Shown piece by piece: positions 63,326 through 64,000 of a stretch of DNA of 64,000 bases. The stretch's first letter is position 1; each line of letters starts with the position of its first letter. Source of the DNA: Formosa undariae (GTDB lineage: Bacteria > Bacteroidota > Bacteroidia > Flavobacteriales > Flavobacteriaceae); assembly GCF_042427615.1 (NCBI RefSeq), contig NZ_JBHMEZ010000003.1, positions 620,001 through 684,000 on the forward strand, read 5' to 3'. Both the position numbers and the translations under genes were made by a program. The notes under the pieces were generated by a model that was not told where the DNA came from, ran no database searches, and saw only the letters and a program-made list of their open reading frames with translations.

Positions 63326-64000
63326 TTAAAATGAACGCTTCTCCATTATTTTTATGTTTCTATAAATCAATTCAGAATATTCGGCTTGTAAGGCTATAAA
63401 ACCAGAATTGATACTAACACCTCCGTAATTACTATTAATAATCTCATTAACAAGTACGCCGTTTAAATAATATTTGGCACTATCGCCTCGAACTTTTAAT
63501 AAGACTTCATTCCATCCTGCTTTTTCTTTATCGACAAACTTTTTAGATCGACTATAATCTACTTTTTTTAGAACTGAGATTTCTCCATCTCTTAAAACAT
63601 CACAACTTACACCGAGAATACTCCATAAATCACCACAATCTCCTTCTTGAATTTGATATTCTAAACTTGGAGGCCAAGCATAAGTTCCTGCTTGACAATG
63701 ATACAGTAAACCGGCATCGCGTATCTCATTTAGACGTGGTTCGAAACGACGTTCTCCCCATTTGAATTCGAATTTTAAATCGTAAGAGCTATACCTTTTT
63801 TTAGTAATTGCAACACCATAAGGAGCAGTTGAAGCTGTCCATTTATACATAGCCTTTAGCTCACCGTTTGAATACTCAAACATATTTTTAGCCTCGTCTT
63901 CTGTAGCATCGCCTTGTACAACAAAATCGTAATTAGCACCTGATTCTGTATTCTCAAATAAATCTACCCAAGTGTTTAATTTTGTAGCTCTTGTGTTTTC
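63326..64000 (-). CDS. DUF1080 / 3-keto-disaccharide hydrolase-like protein (partial, N-terminus beyond window)
   Basis: The frame is open from the stop at 63326 to base 64000. The 39 codons above the internal Met at 63883 are in frame (KLNTWVDLFENTESGANYDF), so the true start lies outside. Matching blocks are YDLKFEFKWGERRF, DAGLLYHC, WPPSLEYQIQEGDCGD, and the ending LIYRNIKIM, as in the DUF1080 gene at 1520-2353. Family members bind or cleave modified (3-keto) glycosides. It would be upstream of GH172. Two copies in one locus suggest a real pathway role. Confidence 0.85.
   Translation of the reverse strand, partial: ENTRATKLNTWVDLFENTESGANYDFVVQGDATEDEAKNMFEYSNGELKAMYKWTASTAPYGVAITKKRYSSYDLKFEFKWGERRFEPRLNEIRDAGLLYHCQAGTYAWPPSLEYQIQEGDCGDLWSILGVSCDVLRDGEISVLKKVDYSRSKKFVDKEKAGWNEVLLKVRGDSAKYYLNGVLVNEIINSNYGGVSINSGFIALQAEYSELIYRNIKIMEKRSF

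Noticed and set aside
1..64000. CRISPR arrays, tRNA or rRNA genes, insertion sequences
   Set aside because: No spaced direct-repeat array, no tRNA-like cloverleaf or CCA end, and no transposase-like protein were seen on either strand.

Overview
The window is an AT-rich stretch of a marine Flavobacteriaceae-type Bacteroidetes chromosome. It is almost entirely one polysaccharide utilization locus (PUL). Evidence for this origin is a SusC/SusD pair with Flavobacteriia-style signal and plug sequences, many Sec and lipoprotein signal peptides, six S1 sulfatases and dense CAZyme content. All genes I support lie on the minus strand, so operons read from high to low coordinates. Both window ends cut through genes: a beta-helix protein on the left and a DUF1080 protein on the right.

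Layout, right to left in the direction of transcription: (i) 64000-57212: DUF1080 (partial), GH172/DUF2961, sulfatase, GH31 with PA14. (ii) 57023-51017: two parallel beta-helix proteins, GH43-CBM6, GH39. (iii) 50475-46247: Asp-rich Ca-binding protein, beta-helix protein, mutarotase-fold protein. (iv) 45818-43575: PVC-type cytochrome c dehydrogenase-like lipoprotein. (v) 43126-41891: GH88. (vi) 40762-35745: SusC and SusD. (vii) 35178-17620: long operon with a five-bladed propeller (GH43/117-like), an MFS sugar porter, an esterase, two sulfatases, GH30, two large heparinase-II/III-like proteins, a decayed esterase, GH141-PDZ and GH29. (viii) 17350-15512: XRE regulator and SGNH esterase. (ix) 15149-12597: GH3. 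(x) 12240-11299: alpha/beta hydrolase. (xi) 10620-1520: Kelch propeller, heparinase-like lyase, three sulfatases, DUF1080. (xii) 1329 to the left edge: a fourth beta-helix protein.

The inferred process is as follows. SusCD imports oligosaccharides. Lyases and beta-helix enzymes cut a uronic-acid-containing backbone, and GH88 removes the resulting unsaturated uronic acid. Sulfatases and esterases strip decorations. GH29/GH141 (fucose), GH3/GH39/GH43/GH31 (xylose-type) and GH30 remove sugars, and the MFS porter takes up monosaccharides. This fits a sulfated, fucose-, xylose- and uronic-acid-bearing algal polysaccharide. I cannot choose between a fucoidan-type glycan, an ulvan-like glycan, or another one; no rhamnosidase is seen here.

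The most notable signal is regulatory. Ten intergenic regions upstream of separate transcription units carry a direct repeat of CATARTTTATA-like halves at an exact 21-bp period, with a TTGAA-type spacer. This looks like one shared operator, probably for an AraC/HTCS-type activator outside the window. Several of these sites are followed by a hairpin before the start codon. Other points are two decayed esterase genes, an SGNH esterase fused to the C-terminal domain of the neighbouring fucosidase type, a GH141-PDZ fusion, four divergent beta-helix paralogues, an unassigned Ca-loop protein, and a possible insertion carrying the XRE gene between an operator and the esterase it once served.
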